Origin: CAVYEM01 sp963767635
GTDB taxonomy: Bacteria; Vulcanimicrobiota; Vulcanimicrobiia; Vulcanimicrobiales; Vulcanimicrobiaceae
Direction of reading: 5' to 3'
DNA: 64,000 nt
Assembly (NCBI GenBank): GCA_963767635.1
Contig: CAVYEM010000001.1
Coordinates: 1,798,001 to 1,862,000 of the forward strand
Within the stretch, counting starts at the first letter, position 1. Every line of letters starts with the position of its first letter. Position numbers and translations under genes: made by a program. The notes below the pieces were generated by a model that saw nothing but the letters and a program-made list of their open reading frames with translations, ran no database searches and was not told the DNA's origin. Below, in pieces: positions 21,164 through 31,657 of the stretch.

Positions 21164-23334
21164 AGTCGAATCCTCGCGCGCAGCCGAATGTCGTCGGAGG
21201 CGGCTCCCACTTCGATTTCATACATGCCGGGCAGCACGTGCAGGGTCTTACGCGCAGGTACCCAGCGCGCAAGCGAATCGAGGTTGACGTCGAGCGCAAT
21301 CTCCCGTTGCCGTCCGGCACGCACATGCACGCGCGTGAATCCGCACAGCTGCCGGATCGGCCGCTCCTGTTCGATATCTACCGCATGGGCGTAGGCTTGC
21401 GCGACTTCGTCGCCGTCGCGGCGTCCGCTGTTGCGCACCGTGAAACTCGCCTGCAGCCTGGTTTGCCGCCGTACGAGTTGAAGTCTTGAATACGTGAACG
21501 ACGTGTAGCTGCGTCCATGTCCAAACGCGTACAGCGGCTTTCCGAAAAAGTACCGGTAGGTGCGGTTCTTCAACGCATAATCGCCGAACGGCGGCAAGTC
21601 GGCCGTCGAGGCATAAAACGTCACCGGCAATCTGCCGGCCGGATTGTAGTCACCAAAGAGCACGTCGGCGACCGCGGCGCCGCCGGCTTCGCCCGGATAC
21701 CACGCCTGAACGATTGCCGGCACATTGGCGGCTTCCCAGGCGGATGCGATGGCGCTGCCGCTCATTTGCACGAAGACGAGGGGTGTGCCCGTAGCGTGCA
21801 GCCGCTGCAGCAGCATCGTTTGCACGGCGGGAAGTTCGATGCGGGTGCGATCGCCGCCGTCGAACCCGTCCAGCGATTGCGGCATCTCTTCACCCTCGAG
21901 CTGCGCGCTGATGCCTCCGACGAAGACCGTCACATCTGCATCGCGCGCCAACGCGAGCGCGAGCGCAGCTTGCTCGGGATCCAAGGCGGAAGCGACGTAG
22001 TCGCAGCCACGCGCGCATTGCACTTGGGCGTGAGGCGAGAGTTTGCTGCGGATGCCGTGGAAGATCGTCACCGGGTTCGACGGTGTTCCGTTGTAATTGC
22101 CCACGAGCGCGGCAACGGAATCGGCGTTTGGACCGATAACCGCGACTTTGCGGAGCGTTTTTCGCAGCGGCAGCGTGCCGTCGTTTTTGAGCAGCACGAT
22201 CGATTCACGCGCGGCGCGCAGAGCGAGCTGCGCGTGTGGTTCGGAATCATTTTGCCAAATCGGCACCGCGTCGAGCGGCACAGCCGACGGCGGATCGAAC
22301 ATTCCCAGGCGAAAGCGTGTGGTCAACAGCCGGCGTAGTGCGCCGTCGATCTGCGATTCGGTTACCAAGCCTTGAGCGACGGCCTTCGTCAGCGCGAGAT
22401 AATCGTCGCCGCAGCAGAGGTCGACGCCTGCGGAAAGCGCCGCTGCGGCCGCATGCTGGAAATCCGGTTCGCTATGGCGCAGCTGCACCATATCCCAGAT
22501 CGCGCCACAATCCGAGGTCACGTAACCGTCGAATTGCCATGCGTCGCGCAGGATTCCCCCGATCAGTTTGCGGTTCGCCACGCAAGGCGTGCCGTCCAGC
22601 GCATTGTACGCCGTCATCACCGCGGCCACTTTTGCATCTTGCACCAGCGCGCGAAACGCATAGAGGTAAAACTCGTGCAGCGCCGCTTCATCGACGTCGA
22701 CGTTAAAGACGTGGCGCAGCCGTTCCGGACCGCTGTGAACGGCGAAGTGCTTGGCCGTCGCCGCAGTCCTCAACGCGTTCGGGTCGGGCCCCTGCAGGCC
22801 ACGCACGTACGCGACGCCGATGTTCGCGGTCAAAAACGGATCTTCGCCATAGGTTTCTTGACCACGGCCCCAGCGCGGATCGCGAAAGATATTGATATTG
22901 GGCGACCAGACGGTAAGGCCGTTGTAGGTGCCGTGATCGTGGCGGACGCCGGTCGCATCGTACTTTGCGCGCGCTTCCGTGGAAACCACGGCGCCGATGC
23001 GCTGAATGAGATCGCCGTTCCACGCCGCAGCCATACCGATCGCTTGCGGGAACACCGTGGCGTATCCGTCTCGCGCAACGCCATGCAGGGCTTCGCTCCA
23101 CCAGTCGTACGCGGGAATGCCCAGGCGTGCAATTGCCGGGGCCCGATCGTTCATCTGCGCGATTTTTTCGTTCAGCGTCATTCGCGCGAGCAAGTCGTCC
23201 ACACGGCGTTGCATCTGAAGCGACGGATCGCGGAACGAAAGCATTTGCGCAGCGGCGATACGCGGCATTGCGAAGATGCTTGCCGCGGCGGCGGTGGCGC
23301 GGATGAAGTTCTTGCGGCTAATGCGCTTCGGCAT
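21160..23334 (-). CDS. GH3 beta-glucosidase/beta-xylosidase with Tat-like signal
   Basis: Product of 724 residues. The leader has ISRKNFIRATAAAASIFA before AAAQ, resembling a Tat signal (one Arg-Lys pair rather than two Arg). The barrel shows VWSPNINIFRDPRWGRGQE, KHFAVHSGPE and the nucleophile Asp275 in GYVTSDCGAIWDM. The alpha/beta sandwich carries VFVGGISAQLEGEE, with a glutamate stretch suitable for the acid/base. A C-terminal fibronectin III-like domain follows. Domain order and length are standard for GH3 beta-glucosidases and beta-xylosidases. It would act in the periplasm on oligosaccharides. It is the first gene of a pair with the Ldh_2 gene. Exact specificity cannot be read from the sequence. 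Confidence 0.92.
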   Translation of the reverse strand: MPKRISRKNFIRATAAAASIFAMPRIAAAQMLSFRDPSLQMQRRVDDLLARMTLNEKIAQMNDRAPAIARLGIPAYDWWSEALHGVARDGYATVFPQAIGMAAAWNGDLIQRIGAVVSTEARAKYDATGVRHDHGTYNGLTVWSPNINIFRDPRWGRGQETYGEDPFLTANIGVAYVRGLQGPDPNALRTAATAKHFAVHSGPERLRHVFNVDVDEAALHEFYLYAFRALVQDAKVAAVMTAYNALDGTPCVANRKLIGGILRDAWQFDGYVTSDCGAIWDMVQLRHSEPDFQHAAAAALSAGVDLCCGDDYLALTKAVAQGLVTESQIDGALRRLLTTRFRLGMFDPPSAVPLDAVPIWQNDSEPHAQLALRAARESIVLLKNDGTLPLRKTLRKVAVIGPNADSVAALVGNYNGTPSNPVTIFHGIRSKLSPHAQVQCARGCDYVASALDPEQAALALALARDADVTVFVGGISAQLEGEEMPQSLDGFDGGDRTRIELPAVQTMLLQRLHATGTPLVFVQMSGSAIASAWEAANVPAIVQAWYPGEAGGAAVADVLFGDYNPAGRLPVTFYASTADLPPFGDYALKNRTYRYFFGKPLYAFGHGRSYTSFTYSRLQLVRRQTRLQASFTVRNSGRRDGDEVAQAYAHAVDIEQERPIRQLCGFTRVHVRAGRQREIALDVNLDSLARWVPARKTLHVLPGMYEIEVGAASDDIRLRARIRL

Positions 23335-23573
23335 GCTCAGCGGCTCTTCGACAGGCTTAGCATGGCATTATGAAATGCGGTTTCCACTTGCCATTGAAAT
23401 CCGGCCATAGTCGCACCATCGCTTCAGTCAATTATAGCGCTGTCCCTCCGGTCCATGCGTTCCCTATGCTGGCCGCATGATTAAATGCGGCCCGGCGCTA
23501 TCCGCAACGGCGTTTCATTTAATACCGCGCGACAGGAGCGTCGCGATGGGCCAACGTAAAATCGGCGGTATTC

Positions 23574-24275
23574 ATGACGGAGCGCACGAACGATTTTGCT
23601 ACCACCGTTTTCGAGCTGCGACGGTACACGCTTCATGCGGGACAGCGCGACGTCCTGATCGCGCTGTTCGATGAGCAGCTCATCGAGCCGCAAGAAGCGG
23701 TGGGCATGCAGGTGATCGGGCAGTTCCGCGACCTGGACCGCCCGGACCAATTCGTTTGGATTCGAGGTTTTCCCGACATGCGTTCCCGGAAGCAGGCCCT
23801 AGCGGAATTCTACGAGGGCCCGATCTGGAAAATTCATCGGGAGGCCGCGAATGCAACGATGATCGATTCGGATAACGTTCTTCTTCTGCGCCCCTGCAGA
23901 GCGAACTCTGGCTTTCCGCCGTTAGGTAACTCTCGACCGGCCACCGGCGCCGGCAAACCGCCATCAATCATCGCGGCAACACTCTGCTCGCTGCCTTCTC
24001 CGGTGAGTGAAGATTTCGTTCAGCGCTTCGAACGACACGTCGTGCCGCGACTAGCGGAAAGTGGAACGCCGCCGATCTGCTATTTGCAAACGCAATACGC
24101 CGAAAACACTTACCCCAAGCTGCCCGTGCGGACCGGGGAAAACATGTTCGTTTGGTTTTCGCCGGTAAAATCCGGCGCATCGAGCGAGTTCGCTTTTCCG
24201 GAATTGCTCAGTTCGCTCAACGCACCGCCGGAAGTGCTGCGGCTCCAGCCGACTGAGCGATCGTTGCTGCGCTGA
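23574..24275 (+). CDS. NIPSNAP-family protein
   Basis: Product of 233 residues. The first half begins VFELRRYTLHAGQRDVLIALFDEQL and has FVWIRGFPDMRSRKQALAEFY, the ferredoxin-like alpha/beta NIPSNAP domain (dimeric alpha/beta barrel superfamily). The second half (FVQRFERHVVPRLAE, ENMFVWFSP) repeats the fold in weaker form. No signal peptide. Function of bacterial NIPSNAP proteins is poorly defined, often linked to small-molecule turnover. It stands alone: the GH3 gene is divergent, 239 bases away, and that gap holds only a degenerate hairpin repeat near 23340. Confidence 0.8.
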   Translation: MTERTNDFATTVFELRRYTLHAGQRDVLIALFDEQLIEPQEAVGMQVIGQFRDLDRPDQFVWIRGFPDMRSRKQALAEFYEGPIWKIHREAANATMIDSDNVLLLRPCRANSGFPPLGNSRPATGAGKPPSIIAATLCSLPSPVSEDFVQRFERHVVPRLAESGTPPICYLQTQYAENTYPKLPVRTGENMFVWFSPVKSGASSEFAFPELLSSLNAPPEVLRLQPTERSLLR

Positions 24276-24459
24276 TCTTGCCCGAGTGCACCGGATGGGC
24301 CGCGAGCTGATTGGCGTCCGGGGCGAACTGCGTGTATCGGGACGGGCCCATCTGTCGTGAGGGTAAGCAACGCCACAGCATCGTGGACCGCCGTGGTTGT
24401 AGGTCACAAAGTAAAAGCCCGCATCGTCTCGACCATGGGGATAACTAGGGAGGAACTGG

Positions 24460-25089
24460 ATGAAAGCAAGCAGATTTGTCGCCGCGCTTTTGGCGGCTGT
24501 TTGCGCGTTGAGCGCTGTTGCTCGCGCAGACGAGGGACCGTCTTATGCAGGGCCGCTCGCCCCAAGTGAGACCCGATTCCTTCAGGCGGTTCGACGCGAT
24601 CTGTCGGCGCGCTTTCCGCACGTAAGCGATGCCCAGAAGGCAGGCTACGTTCGATATACGGGAATAGACAACACGGGCGCAATCAGCTATGCCAATCGGC
24701 AATGGACCTCGGATCCGGCCCATCCCAGTCAGCTTTGGTACGATAAGGACGGCAATCTGCTCGGCGCCGATTTCTCCGTGCCCCGTCTGCATCAGGAGCC
24801 GCGGCCGCATCTGTGGGGAGTCAACCCCGGCCGCTGGTACGAATTCAACGGACACGTCCATTACGTCATCAGCAACCCGCAAACCGGCAAAAAGACGTAC
24901 GACCAATATATCTGGAATCGCGACTTCGTCAACGCCGGCGGCAATCTTTCGAATCCATCAGCGCAGACCGTCGTCAAACTCGGTCGAGTGCCAAATGCAG
25001 AGTACGTCGCTACGATCTTTGAGTTTCCAACCTTATGGGACTTAATCGTTTGGGTGAAGCCGCATGCCGCAGGTCCGTTCCGCTGGTGA
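24460..25089 (+). CDS. Secreted protein of unknown function
   Basis: Product of 209 residues with a clear signal peptide (MKASRFVAALLAAVCALSAVARA, cleavage before DEG) and a strong ribosome site (GGGAGGAAC) before the ATG. The mature part has an N-terminal helix (PSETRFLQAVRRDLSARFPHVSDAQKAGYVRYTG) and then Trp/Tyr-rich segments such as LWGVNPGRWYEFNGHVHYVI, partly quoted to show character. It ends with a hydrophobic IFEFPTLWDLIVWV. I do not recognise a family. Periplasmic or outer-surface location is likely. Confidence 0.72.
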   Translation: MKASRFVAALLAAVCALSAVARADEGPSYAGPLAPSETRFLQAVRRDLSARFPHVSDAQKAGYVRYTGIDNTGAISYANRQWTSDPAHPSQLWYDKDGNLLGADFSVPRLHQEPRPHLWGVNPGRWYEFNGHVHYVISNPQTGKKTYDQYIWNRDFVNAGGNLSNPSAQTVVKLGRVPNAEYVATIFEFPTLWDLIVWVKPHAAGPFRW

Positions 25090-25117
25090 CTCTAGAAGCG
25101 CGGCACTTGCATTTCGG

Positions 25118-25384
25118 CTAACGTACGATGACGTTGTGCAATTCCACAACTTCAATTTTTGGTTGCGCGTCGGCAGGCAGATTTGCCCTGACGGAATCGA
25201 ACCAGTCTTCCTGCTGCTCATGGGTGTCCCAGATCTCGTGCACGACGAAGCTCTCGCCTTGCGGATACATGTAATGAACCTGAAAGCCGGCGCGCTTTTT
25301 CATTTCGGCGGTAAGGTTTGACGAAACCCGATCGTACGTTTCAACGTTGATTCCAGGATTGCTTATTTTGACGAGGACAGCCAC
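25118..25384 (-). CDS. Small dimeric alpha/beta-barrel (ABM-like) protein
   Basis: Product of 88 residues starting at GTG 25384 behind AAGGAGAT. The pattern VLVKISNPGINVETYDRV, FQVHYMYPQGESFVVHEIWDTHEQQEDWF and VVELHNVIV is that of antibiotic-biosynthesis-monooxygenase-like or Dabb-type ferredoxin folds. Such proteins are small oxygenases, heme-degrading enzymes or binding proteins. No signal peptide. Its 3' end is 28 bases from the end of the convergent secreted-protein gene. Confidence 0.72.
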   Translation of the reverse strand: MAVLVKISNPGINVETYDRVSSNLTAEMKKRAGFQVHYMYPQGESFVVHEIWDTHEQQEDWFDSVRANLPADAQPKIEVVELHNVIVR

Positions 25385-25410
25385 TTAGTATCTCCTTTGG
25401 AGCTGCGGTT

Positions 25411-25813
25411 TCACCGTGAGGCTTTCGTGAAAAGTTCAATGCCGGCCCGGCCTGCAGCAACGCGCAGACGCTCATCGCTCGTCGCTAGCACTGCACCCCC
25501 TTCCAGCGCGACGGCCATGTAGGCAGCATCGTAAGCAGTCAGCGCGTGAGCTCTCGCTAAATGCAGTTCGTAGCCGAGACGCCGAGGCGCGTCGAGTACT
25601 GCGCTCAGCACGCAACGCGTCGAGAGCGTCGTTTAAGGACCTCGCGTCGATACAGTTAGGACGAAACGCCATGAGCAAGCCGTTTTGAACTTCATACGGC
25701 CACAGAGCCGGCACGAGGAGGCCGTCTCGCGCTGCCGCCGTTACGGCGGCGTTTGCGTATCTGGAATCCGCATCGGGCAGAACCGCGGCAAGCGCCGTCG
25801 GCGCATCAAGCAC
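25411..25813 (-). pseudogene. PIN-domain toxin (VapC-like), frameshifted
   Basis: The N-terminal half reads LDAPTALAAVLPDADS and LVPALWPYEVQNGLLMAF. The C-terminal half, in another frame, reads ARAHALTAYDAAYMAVALEG and LATSDERLRVAAG. Together they give a PIN fold of about 130 residues with the acidic positions Asp, Glu, Asp (TAYDAAY) and Asp (TSDERL) of the VapC nuclease. The frames join with one extra base near 25605. An antitoxin-like remnant lies 10 bases upstream. As sequenced, the protein would lack its last two acidic residues. Confidence 0.68.
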
Positions 25814-25823
25814 GAGCCTTCAT

Positions 25824-26081
25824 TCAGATGCGTCGACCTTTATCGATGAGGGCGCGCCATGTTTCGCCGCGCTTACGAATTGTTTTCTTTCCGATGCAAC
25901 TGCGAATTTCCTCACGGACCGCATTGATGCGCGCTATTACGTCTTCCGATGATATGCGAGCGGGCATACGAAGGCAACCGGCCGCCCATTACGGGCAATG
26001 GTGATTCGCTCGCCCCGCTCAACGCGCTCCACCAGAGAGGTGCATTTTAGCCTCTGCTATGTTGAAAACTTGGTCTTCCAC
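25824..26081 (-). pseudogene. Phd/YefM-type antitoxin remnant
   Basis: Read on the minus strand, three short frames together resemble an antitoxin of about 85 residues. The first is EDQVFNIAEAKMHLS, the second VERVERGERITIARNGRPVAFV, the third a basic tail ending ALIDKGRRI before TGA 25824-25826. The order (AKxxLS, then LVERVExGExIxIARxGxPVA) is the signature of Phd/YefM proteins. Two frame changes are needed, near 26025 and 25972. It precedes the PIN gene as expected for an antitoxin-toxin pair. Confidence 0.6.
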
Positions 26082-26273
26082 TAAGCCTAGACTAACATAT
26101 TGACCATCACCTGTCCACGCGAACTTCACCCTCCCCGGTTTAAGTGTACCCAATCGTGCCGCATGCCGTCCGAACGTGAGCGACATGCGCGCTGTTCTCC
26201 TGATATTTTAGGGTCACCGCGGCGGGAATGATGGGCGCCCGCGGCGGCACTCTTGTCAGATTTGGAGAACAGT

Positions 26274-29200
26274 ATGCTTCGATATACGTTGCGGCATGCG
26301 ATTCTCGCCGTTCTGCTTCTCGTCGCAATGCTTGTCCAGGAAACATGGGCACTGGCCGGCACGACGGGCGGCCTTACCGGCGTAGTGATCGATGCCGACA
26401 CGTCTGCGCCCATTGCAGGGGCACGCATTACCGCCGTTGCGCCCTCGCAAAAAGTTTCCACGGCCAGCGACAGCTCGGGACATTTCGTTTTCGTCTCGTT
26501 GAGTCCCGACACGTACACCGTTTCGGTGCAAAAAGAAGGCTACACCGACATGACGCAGTCCGGCGTTTCCGTGTTCGCCGACGCGCAGGCGGTCGTGCCG
26601 CTCAAAATGGCAAAATCGCTCAGGACAATTGCTGCACGTCACCTCCGCCGCAAGCGGAAGCCTGGTGAAGAGCGGAACGACGGCGGACGTCTATTCCGTC
26701 AATGCCGCCACGCAAGACAAGATCTCGGCCCTCGGCGGAGGCGGCGGTTTGAACAGCGCGTATTCGGCAATTGCGTCCGTTCCCGGCGCGTTCGTTCCGT
26801 TGAATCAAATGGGTTATTTTCAGACCGTCCACATTCGCGGCGGCGATTACGATCAAGCCGGTTATGAGATCGACGGAGTTCCGGTCAATCGTTCGTTTGA
26901 CAATTATCCGTCCGGAGCGGCATCGTCGCTGGGACAGCAAGAACTCCAGGTGTACACCGGCGCTTCGCCCGCTAATTCCGAAGGTGAGGGTCTGGCCGGA
27001 TACATCAACCAAGTGATCAAAACCGGAACGTATCCGGGGTTCGGCGCCATCACGCTCGGCGTCGGAGCGCCGACGTTTTACCATAAAGCATCACTCGAGG
27101 CAGGCGGAAGCACCCCCAATCGCTTGTTCTCGTACTATGTCGGAGTCGGCGGATACGATCAAGACTTCCGTTACGTCGATCAACAAAACGGCACCGGCCT
27201 GTCGGACCTCGCGGGAGCCTTCGCGCCCGTGGCTGCCGGAACGGGGACGTGCCCCGCGGATTTGGCGCCGACCGGATGCTATTCGTTGCTGCCGTATCAG
27301 TACGCATTTCAGTCGGGAATTCAAGATCGCGACGTCGTCGTGAACCTGCATTTCGGCATCCAACACCGAAACGATTCCGGCCACGATGACGTGCAGCTGC
27401 TTTGGGACAGCGGCGAATTGACGAACCCATTCTACAATTCCACGAATGACGCCGGCGGATTCGCGGCGCTCGGCGGCGAGGCTAACGCACCAACCTTTGC
27501 AGACGGTTATCAATGGACTTGCGGCGGAGTCGGCACGACGACCACTACCCTCAATTCGTCCTGCGTGAGCCCGTACTTCTTCCCGAACACGCCCGCCCAC
27601 ACGTTCGGCGCCGTCATTCCACCGAACCTGCGGGACGTACTGCGCAATAGTCAAGAAATCATCAAAGCGCAATACCAAAAAAACATCGGAACCGACACGT
27701 TCCTGCGCATTTACGGGTACATGTATTACAGCAGTTGGGCGCATAACGGGCCAAATCAGCTCCGCAGCCAACTACGTCGCTTGCTGCGCTTCTGACTACG
27801 AATTAAACTCGCACACACGCGGCGTCAGCGGCACGTTCAGCAAACAGCTGGACGCGAAGAACTTATTGACTTTACAGGGTTCCTACACGACCGCCACATC
27901 GCTGCGTGACAACAACACGCAGATGTTCAATGCCGGCGGCGCTCGATCGCGCGGCATCGTCATGGTCAACGCGAACGATCCGCTGAGCGGGTATTGCTTC
28001 AGCCCTGCAGGAACGGAAATCAAGTGCGATCCCGCAGGCGATGTCAATGGAAATAGCGCGAACTTTGCTACGTGGGCGCAGATTTCTAACGGCGCAGCGC
28101 CTGCGCTGGCGCCGTCGTGCAATGTGCCCGGCGGTCCGACGGGGCCGTGTACGTGGCTCATCGCGGAAAACTCGCTTTGGTCCACGTACAACAGCGTGAC
28201 GCCAAGGTTTTCCGCCGCGTCGCTGACCGACGAATTCCGGCCGAACGAAAGCTGCTGCTAAATGCCGGGGTGCGGTTCGACCGCTTCCAATTCGTGGGCG
28301 GAGCCACGCGCGCTGACGATCCCGCCCGGGCGTTCTGGTTCACAGCCTGGAACTTGGACCACTGCGTCAACCCGTCCGGTGCTCCGGTGGACAAATCGGC
28401 ACTTGGTTTGCTTCCCAGCGATGCGTGCCCGACCGGCTACACGGTTGGAGACATGCAAAATCTGTCAGGCACCAACACCTATAACATCTTCGAGCCGCGC
28501 CTGAGCGGCACGTATACGGTCAATCCCGACACGGTTGTCCGCTTTTCGGCCGGTAAATACGCCGAACCGCCTAACTCGGCTTTCGAGCAATACGATACGC
28601 TCCAGGAAGACGTTCCATTCGAGCTGCCCGGTTCGGCTGCGTTCTACAGCTTCGGCTTTACCTCGCCCGGCAATCACGCCGTGCGGCCGCCGACTTCACT
28701 GAACTACGACCTCTCGTACGAGAAGCGCCTCCACGGCACGGACTGGTCGTTTAAATTGACGCCGTTTCTTCGCAAAACGAAGGACCAGATTCAACAGTTC
28801 TTCCTGGATCAGAAAACCGGGTTTGTATCCGGACTCAACGTCGGCCGCCAAACCAGCGAAGGCGTGGAATTTCAGATGAACAAGGGCGATTTCAATCACA
28901 ACGGCTTATCAGGTCGACTCTCGTTTGCGTACACGCACTCGGAAATCCGCTACGACGCATTGAGCAACGGCTCTACCGTCGTCACGGGAATCAACGCCGA
29001 CATCGCTCGTTACAACGGCTTCACCAAATCCGGAGGTGGCGCTCCGTGCTATGTTGGCGGCGTGTCCGCTTCGTGCAGTACGGCCGGAGCAATCGCCAAT
29101 CCGTACTATAATGCGCCGCTGCAGCCGCTGATCGATCCCTCGCAAGCATTCACGCCATATTCGAACTTCCCGGGACCGGTTCAATCGTACGCGGTCGCCT

Positions 29201-29841
29201 ACGGCGCTCCGTACGTGGCTACGCTGATCCTCAACTACAAGCACGACAAATTTGCGATCACGCCGTCGCTGCAATTCCAGGGCGGCGCACGGTACGGCGA
29301 ACCCGAGACGACGAACGGCATCGATCCGACGACCTGCGCGGCGCCGCTTGCGGGCGCGTCACCGTCCGGCGATCCGCGTTACCCGTACGGAGCTGCCGGA
29401 GGCGGCGCATACGATGCGACGAATTGCGGCGGAACGGTCGTCATTCCGGATCCCTACACCGGTGCTTTCGACAACCTTGGATCGTTCGTGCAGCCCAACC
29501 AGCTGGCGGCGAACTTGCAACTCAGTTACGACGTTTCCCCGAAAGTAACGCTCGTTGGAACGCTTGCCAATATCGTGAACACGTGCTGGGGCGGAACAAA
29601 AGCCGCCTGGACGTTGAACAACGGCAACGCGTGTTCGTATAACATCCTGAACAACGGCGGCGCTTTCGGGCCGGTCGGTAATCTCTACAATCCGCCGGCA
29701 ACGGTGGCGGACTTCCAAAGACTGCTCCGGTATCCGTACGGAGCGTACGACGGCGCGGTGAATCCGAATACTGCAGCCGGAAACTTCAACCAAACAAAAC
29801 AGCCGTTCCAGTTTTTCATCGAAGCGCGCTTGAAGATCTGA
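26274..29841 (+). CDS. TonB-dependent receptor with CarboxypepD_reg-like domain, three frameshifts
   Basis: Start ATG 26274 behind TTTGGAGAAC. Signal peptide MLRYTLRHAILAVLLLVAML, then the beta-sandwich (GGLTGVVIDADTS, PDTYTVSVQKEGY), then SGSLVKSGTTADVYSVNAAT, IRGGDYDQAGYEIDG and a long Tyr/Asn-rich barrel ending FQFFIEARLKI at the stop, with the aromatic/charged last strand usual for outer-membrane proteins. Frame changes: +1 near 26633, +1 near 27770, and -1 near 28248 in a run of A. The net span less one base is divisible by three, giving about 1188 residues. A terminator follows. Probable role: glycan or other large-solute import. If the shifts are real the gene is dead; the uninterrupted homology favours sequencing indels. 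Confidence 0.82.
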
Positions 29842-29859
29842 CCGTGCCGTAGAAGGCAG

Positions 29860-29886
29860 GGCCCTCGCTAAGCGGGGGCCTTTTTC
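29860..29886 (+). terminator. Rho-independent terminator after the TonB receptor
   Basis: A 9-base stem GGCCCTCGC and GCGGGGGCC (one G-T pair) around the loop TAA is followed by TTTTTC. It starts 18 bases after the receptor stop and separates it from the convergent GT39 gene. Confidence 0.8.
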
Positions 29887-29918
29887 TTTGAGGAAATGCC
29901 GAAGCGCGTGACGAGAGG

Positions 29919-31427
29919 TCACATGTACATGCGCAGAGATGGCCAAATCGACGCAAGCGGTTTACGGATGCCCTTGCAGAGCATGATCGGGAGGTCGCGC
30001 TCGTACGAGACGACCCACGGCGCGTCGAACCTGGCCGCCAAGCGTGCGCTGCGAAAGAGATGCTCGCTTGCACCGCAGTCGCCGTTGACGTCGATCACGA
30101 TCTTGCCGGAAAAGCCGTGCGTCCCCCAGAGCCAGTAGTTATTGTGCCCTGATAAAGCGGGCGGCAGCCCATAGGCCGAACCGAAGAAGTCCACTGCCGC
30201 CGCTTCGCCGTAGTTGCTCGCGAAGATTGCGGCGACTGTGCGCTGCTGCGGCGGAAGCGAGCGATAGATGGCGGCCACCGTGGCGACGAGTTGCGGCCAG
30301 CCGTGTATGTCGGCCCAGTCCGTCGGAAGCGCTGCAGTTTGACCACGCTCCGTCGCAAGCGTCGACCTATCGATACGCAAGGTGCGCATGACATCCGCTT
30401 GATACGCTGCCATTTGCGTCTCGCCCAGAACCGGCAGCGAGAATGGCATGAAGAACAGTCCGGCGGCGATGAGCGCCGGAACGAGGGCGGCGCGCAGGAA
30501 GTTGAGGTTTTGCGCCCAGCGTCCGATGGCGACGCCGCCGGCCGCGATGAGAATCGGATAGACATCGCCGGGATAATAGTATTTGCCGTGCGCGACGATC
30601 ATCAGCACGATGAGCATGACGTACGTCCAGGCCAGGAAGCGCGCGGTCCTGTTTGCGAACAGCTCGACGAGGCCAACGATCCACACCGGCGAGAGGAGCA
30701 GATTCGTCACGAGCAGCTGCTGGACAAGGTACAAACCTGGACCGGCGATGACGTTCTTGCCGTTCTGGCCGTTGCGCAGCAGTTCGATCATCGGGTAGCC
30801 GTGAACAGCCTGCCAAACGAGGTTCGGCATCGCGATTGCGGCCGCCAGCGCAGTGCCCGCGAGAAACCAGCGCGACAAGAGCACACTGCGCTGCGGCGTC
30901 GACAGTAACCCGGCGATGAGCGCGGCCGCAAAGAATGCAGCGCTATATTTGCTTTCGAGACTGACACCGATAGCGACGCCTGCAGCGAGCCAGAACCGCG
31001 GATCGCCGCCCTTGGCGACGCGCAAGACGTAGAGCGCGGCAAGCGGCCACAACCAAAGGCCGACCATGTCGGGGCCGACCTTGGTGCCGAAGGACAGCAC
31101 GTTGCAAAAGAGGTAGGTGATCGCTGCGACGGTTTCGGCGAACGCATCGCCGCCAAGTTCCAACGCCAGTTTGCACGTGACGTACGCGCCGGCGGCAGCG
31201 AAGATTGCCGGAACCGCACGCAGCAAAAACAGAGAATGCCCAAACACCTGCGAGCCCGCGGCGAGCAACGGCGTAATCGGCGGCTGATCCACATAGCCCC
31301 ACGCCGGATGGAATCCGCAGATGATGAAATACAGCTCGTCGCGGAAAAACCCATAGTGCGGATTGCCCGCCAGATGGACCGCCAGCGTAACCAACGCCGC
31401 GAAGAAAGGAACGCGTGACGCGTTCAT
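29919..31427 (-). CDS. GT39/ArnT-type membrane glycosyltransferase
   Basis: About 502 residues from ATG 31427 (the open frame extends 33 codons further without a leader-like sequence). Ten or more hydrophobic helices. After TM1 comes the acidic loop motif NPHYGFFRDELYFIICG, with Asp-Glu typical of the GT-C catalytic loop of polyprenyl-phosphate-sugar transferases, and then GYVDQPPITPLLA. The C-terminal soluble part (VAAIFASNYGEAAAVDFFG, HNNYWLWG) faces the periplasm. Family role: transfer of a sugar from a lipid carrier to lipid or protein at the periplasmic face. Acceptor and sugar unknown. Stands alone between the two TonB receptors. Confidence 0.82.
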   Translation of the reverse strand: MNASRVPFFAALVTLAVHLAGNPHYGFFRDELYFIICGFHPAWGYVDQPPITPLLAAGSQVFGHSLFLLRAVPAIFAAAGAYVTCKLALELGGDAFAETVAAITYLFCNVLSFGTKVGPDMVGLWLWPLAALYVLRVAKGGDPRFWLAAGVAIGVSLESKYSAAFFAAALIAGLLSTPQRSVLLSRWFLAGTALAAAIAMPNLVWQAVHGYPMIELLRNGQNGKNVIAGPGLYLVQQLLVTNLLLSPVWIVGLVELFANRTARFLAWTYVMLIVLMIVAHGKYYYPGDVYPILIAAGGVAIGRWAQNLNFLRAALVPALIAAGLFFMPFSLPVLGETQMAAYQADVMRTLRIDRSTLATERGQTAALPTDWADIHGWPQLVATVAAIYRSLPPQQRTVAAIFASNYGEAAAVDFFGSAYGLPPALSGHNNYWLWGTHGFSGKIVIDVNGDCGASEHLFRSARLAARFDAPWVVSYERDLPIMLCKGIRKPLASIWPSLRMYM

Positions 31428-31657
31428 CCGAAACGACTGCGGTAGTGCGCCGGCGCGATGCCGAATCGCCGCGCCGTTAGCGGCCGCGAAGGTGTCCGTG
31501 GGGCCGATCACGTCAAGGGCCTGCACTCCCTCGAATATGAGGGCGCCACGCGTCGCGTTTTCATAGACTAGAGTCTACGGAGAATGCGCGATGGCCGCAA
31601 TGGCTGAAACCGGCAGTTTAGGACGCAACAAGTCATGCGGCGGGTAAGAGCAACGGC

